DNA from: Cryoendolithus antarcticus
Taxonomy: Eukaryota; Ascomycota; Dothideomycetes; Cladosporiales; Cladosporiaceae
Length of the DNA: 64,000 nucleotides
Direction: 5' to 3'
NCBI GenBank assembly: GCA_002077065.1
Contig: NAJO01000062.1
Span: 62,001-126,000 of the forward strand
Every line of letters begins with the position of its first letter. Position 1 is the stretch's first letter. A program made the translations under genes and the position numbers. The notes under the pieces were generated by a model. It had not been told where the DNA came from, did not search any database, and was given only the letters and a program-made list of their open reading frames with translations. Shown here in pieces: positions 62,731 through 64,000 of the stretch.

Positions 62731-63949
62731 ATGGCTGACGAAGACTACGGCGACTCGGGCTACTTCTACGGCGACGATGATTACCTTTACGTCGAGGATG
62801 AATATGCCATAGCCGTACGTCTCCGATCCCTATATCTTGGTCTAAGACGCCACGTCTCGGGCACTTGCAGGATGAGGTTACACACGCCTCAGCTGCCCTG
62901 GGGTTGAAGAAGGCATACCTTCACAAGCCTCATGACTGACTGAAGCGCAGGACGAACTCGCCGAGAACCAAATTCCCTCTCCGGGCTACGCAGGCACAAA
63001 TAATGAGATCGACGACGGCGAGGACTACGACATATACGAGTACTTCGGCGAGCTCGAGTACGGCGATGACACGTACTGGGATGCCGAAGTTCGACCGCCT
63101 GCGAAGGATGCAGCAGGCAAGAGCGACGCGACGAAATCAAGCACAGCGAAGCGGAAACGTGGCGGGCCTAGGGCAAACGAGGGAAAGTGTCTGAAGAGGC
63201 GGAAGACCGCGCCTGACGGGACTAAGGAGCTGGAGAATGTGGTGTACAAGCGCTTTGAGGACCGACTGCCACCTACGCCTCCGACCTCTGAGCGACGGGC
63301 GAGCTTCGCATTGTTGCCGGATTGGAAGGAGCGGTTTCGGGATGTGGAGGAGGTGAAGACGAAAGATAAGGCCATGCCGATCGAGATGAGGGCAGCGGCC
63401 GAGGGACATGCTGGGTCGCAAGCCGTAGTGGAGGAAGAAGCCGGCGAGGGAGAGTGGGAGGACGAGCATGAAGACGATGAGGACGAGGACGACCCGCTCA
63501 GCGGGCTGGACCCCGCAGCATTGAAGGTCATCATGAAGCAGAAGCTCCTCGAGGAGACCGGTTTGGAGCTCGACGATGCTATGGTGGAGAAGATGATCGA
63601 GCAGATGCTGTCCGGATCTGCAGATGATGCTGCGGGAAGCATAGCCGATATGATGCTCGGCCAGGTGGGTGGGAAGGAGGATTCGCAGGCGTCGAAGTGG
63701 CTTGCTGGGAAGGGAGTACAACTGGTAGAAGAGGAGGATGCTGAGGAAGCGGCCTCGAGTTCGCAGCCGGACAGTGCTGTGGGGATGGCGGCAGGTTCGC
63801 CACTCAAGACTGTGACAGCGGTCGAGGGCGAAGAGGCCGCATTAGAAAGGCGAGCGGGTTCGTCGCGAAAGCGGAAGACGCCATCGGATGAGGGCGGCGA
63901 GCATGCACCCGGATCATCGGGCGGCAAGCGGCGGCAGGCTGCTGGTTGA
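62731..63949 (+). CDS. Acidic, probably nuclear hypothetical protein
   Basis: Exon 1 is 62731-62814 and the last exon is 62951-63949, giving 360 residues. A possible 6-nt exon at 62871-62876 would add two residues. The start is very acidic and Tyr-rich (DEDYGDSGYFYGDDDYLY, then DYDIYEYFGELEYGDD). A basic, nuclear-signal-like stretch (TAKRKRGGPR, CLKRRK) follows. VYKRFEDRLPPTPP then precedes a mixed helical segment (ALKVIMKQKLLEETGLELDD...MVEKMIEQML), and the end has another basic motif (SRKRKTPSDEG). I do not recognise the family. The layout suggests a chromatin or RNA-associated nuclear protein, but nothing proves it. Confidence 0.75.
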
Positions 63950-64000
63950 CTTCCATCGGCTACGGGGACGCGCAGCATTGCCAAATGGCGGACGGTGAAC

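Overview
The window looks like nuclear chromosomal DNA of a filamentous ascomycete, most likely a dothideomycete (the class is my inference). The support is short GT-AG introns (mostly 50-66 nt) with TACTAAC/CTGAC-like branch points, GC-rich codon third positions, dense genes on both strands without operons, and fungal families such as a Rom2-type RhoGEF with a CNH domain, Air1/2-like zinc knuckles, YAT amino acid permease, DHA2 MFS and GPI-anchored wall proteins. I see no rRNA, tRNA, CRISPR array, intact transposon, centromere or telomere repeat.

Layout. 1-8 kb: U1-C snRNP protein, a tail-anchored coiled-coil protein, DNA polymerase eta, a tiny membrane protein and a Ser-rich protein. 8-17 kb: a gene-free 1.7 kb, a GT25-like glycosyltransferase, an amino acid permease with three 55-nt introns, and a flavin monooxygenase that appears frameshifted. 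17-28 kb: Rho1 GEF, a GST-like protein, a HAD phosphatase and a zinc-knuckle Air1/2-like protein with unusual N-terminal repeats. 28-36 kb: a two-domain alpha-oxoamine synthase (Lcb2-like half fused to an Lcb1-like half), a second flavin monooxygenase and an ORM/ORMDL protein. 36-48 kb: a Prp24/SART3-type U6 snRNP factor, oxalate decarboxylase, a GPI protein, epoxide hydrolase and a DHA2 MFS transporter. 48-64 kb: two uncharacterised proteins, a Gyp2/Mdr1-type Rab GAP, a MARVEL membrane protein, a Tpa1/Ofd1-type dioxygenase, a large GPI-anchored protein with tandem beta-type repeats, and an acidic nuclear-looking protein.

How they fit together. Most genes are ordinary housekeeping: RNA processing (U1-C, Prp24, Air1/2-like), translesion repair, cell-wall signalling, Rab traffic and surface proteins. 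The most suggestive neighbourhood is 28.8-35.5 kb. There a fused serine-palmitoyltransferase-like enzyme, an FMO and ORMDL, the regulator of serine palmitoyltransferase, lie side by side. No polyketide synthase is present, so a secondary-metabolite cluster is not established.

Exon boundaries were placed by eye from splice signals and reading-frame continuity. Starts use ATG; several long ORFs extend upstream only through GTG/TTG and were trimmed to the first sensible ATG.
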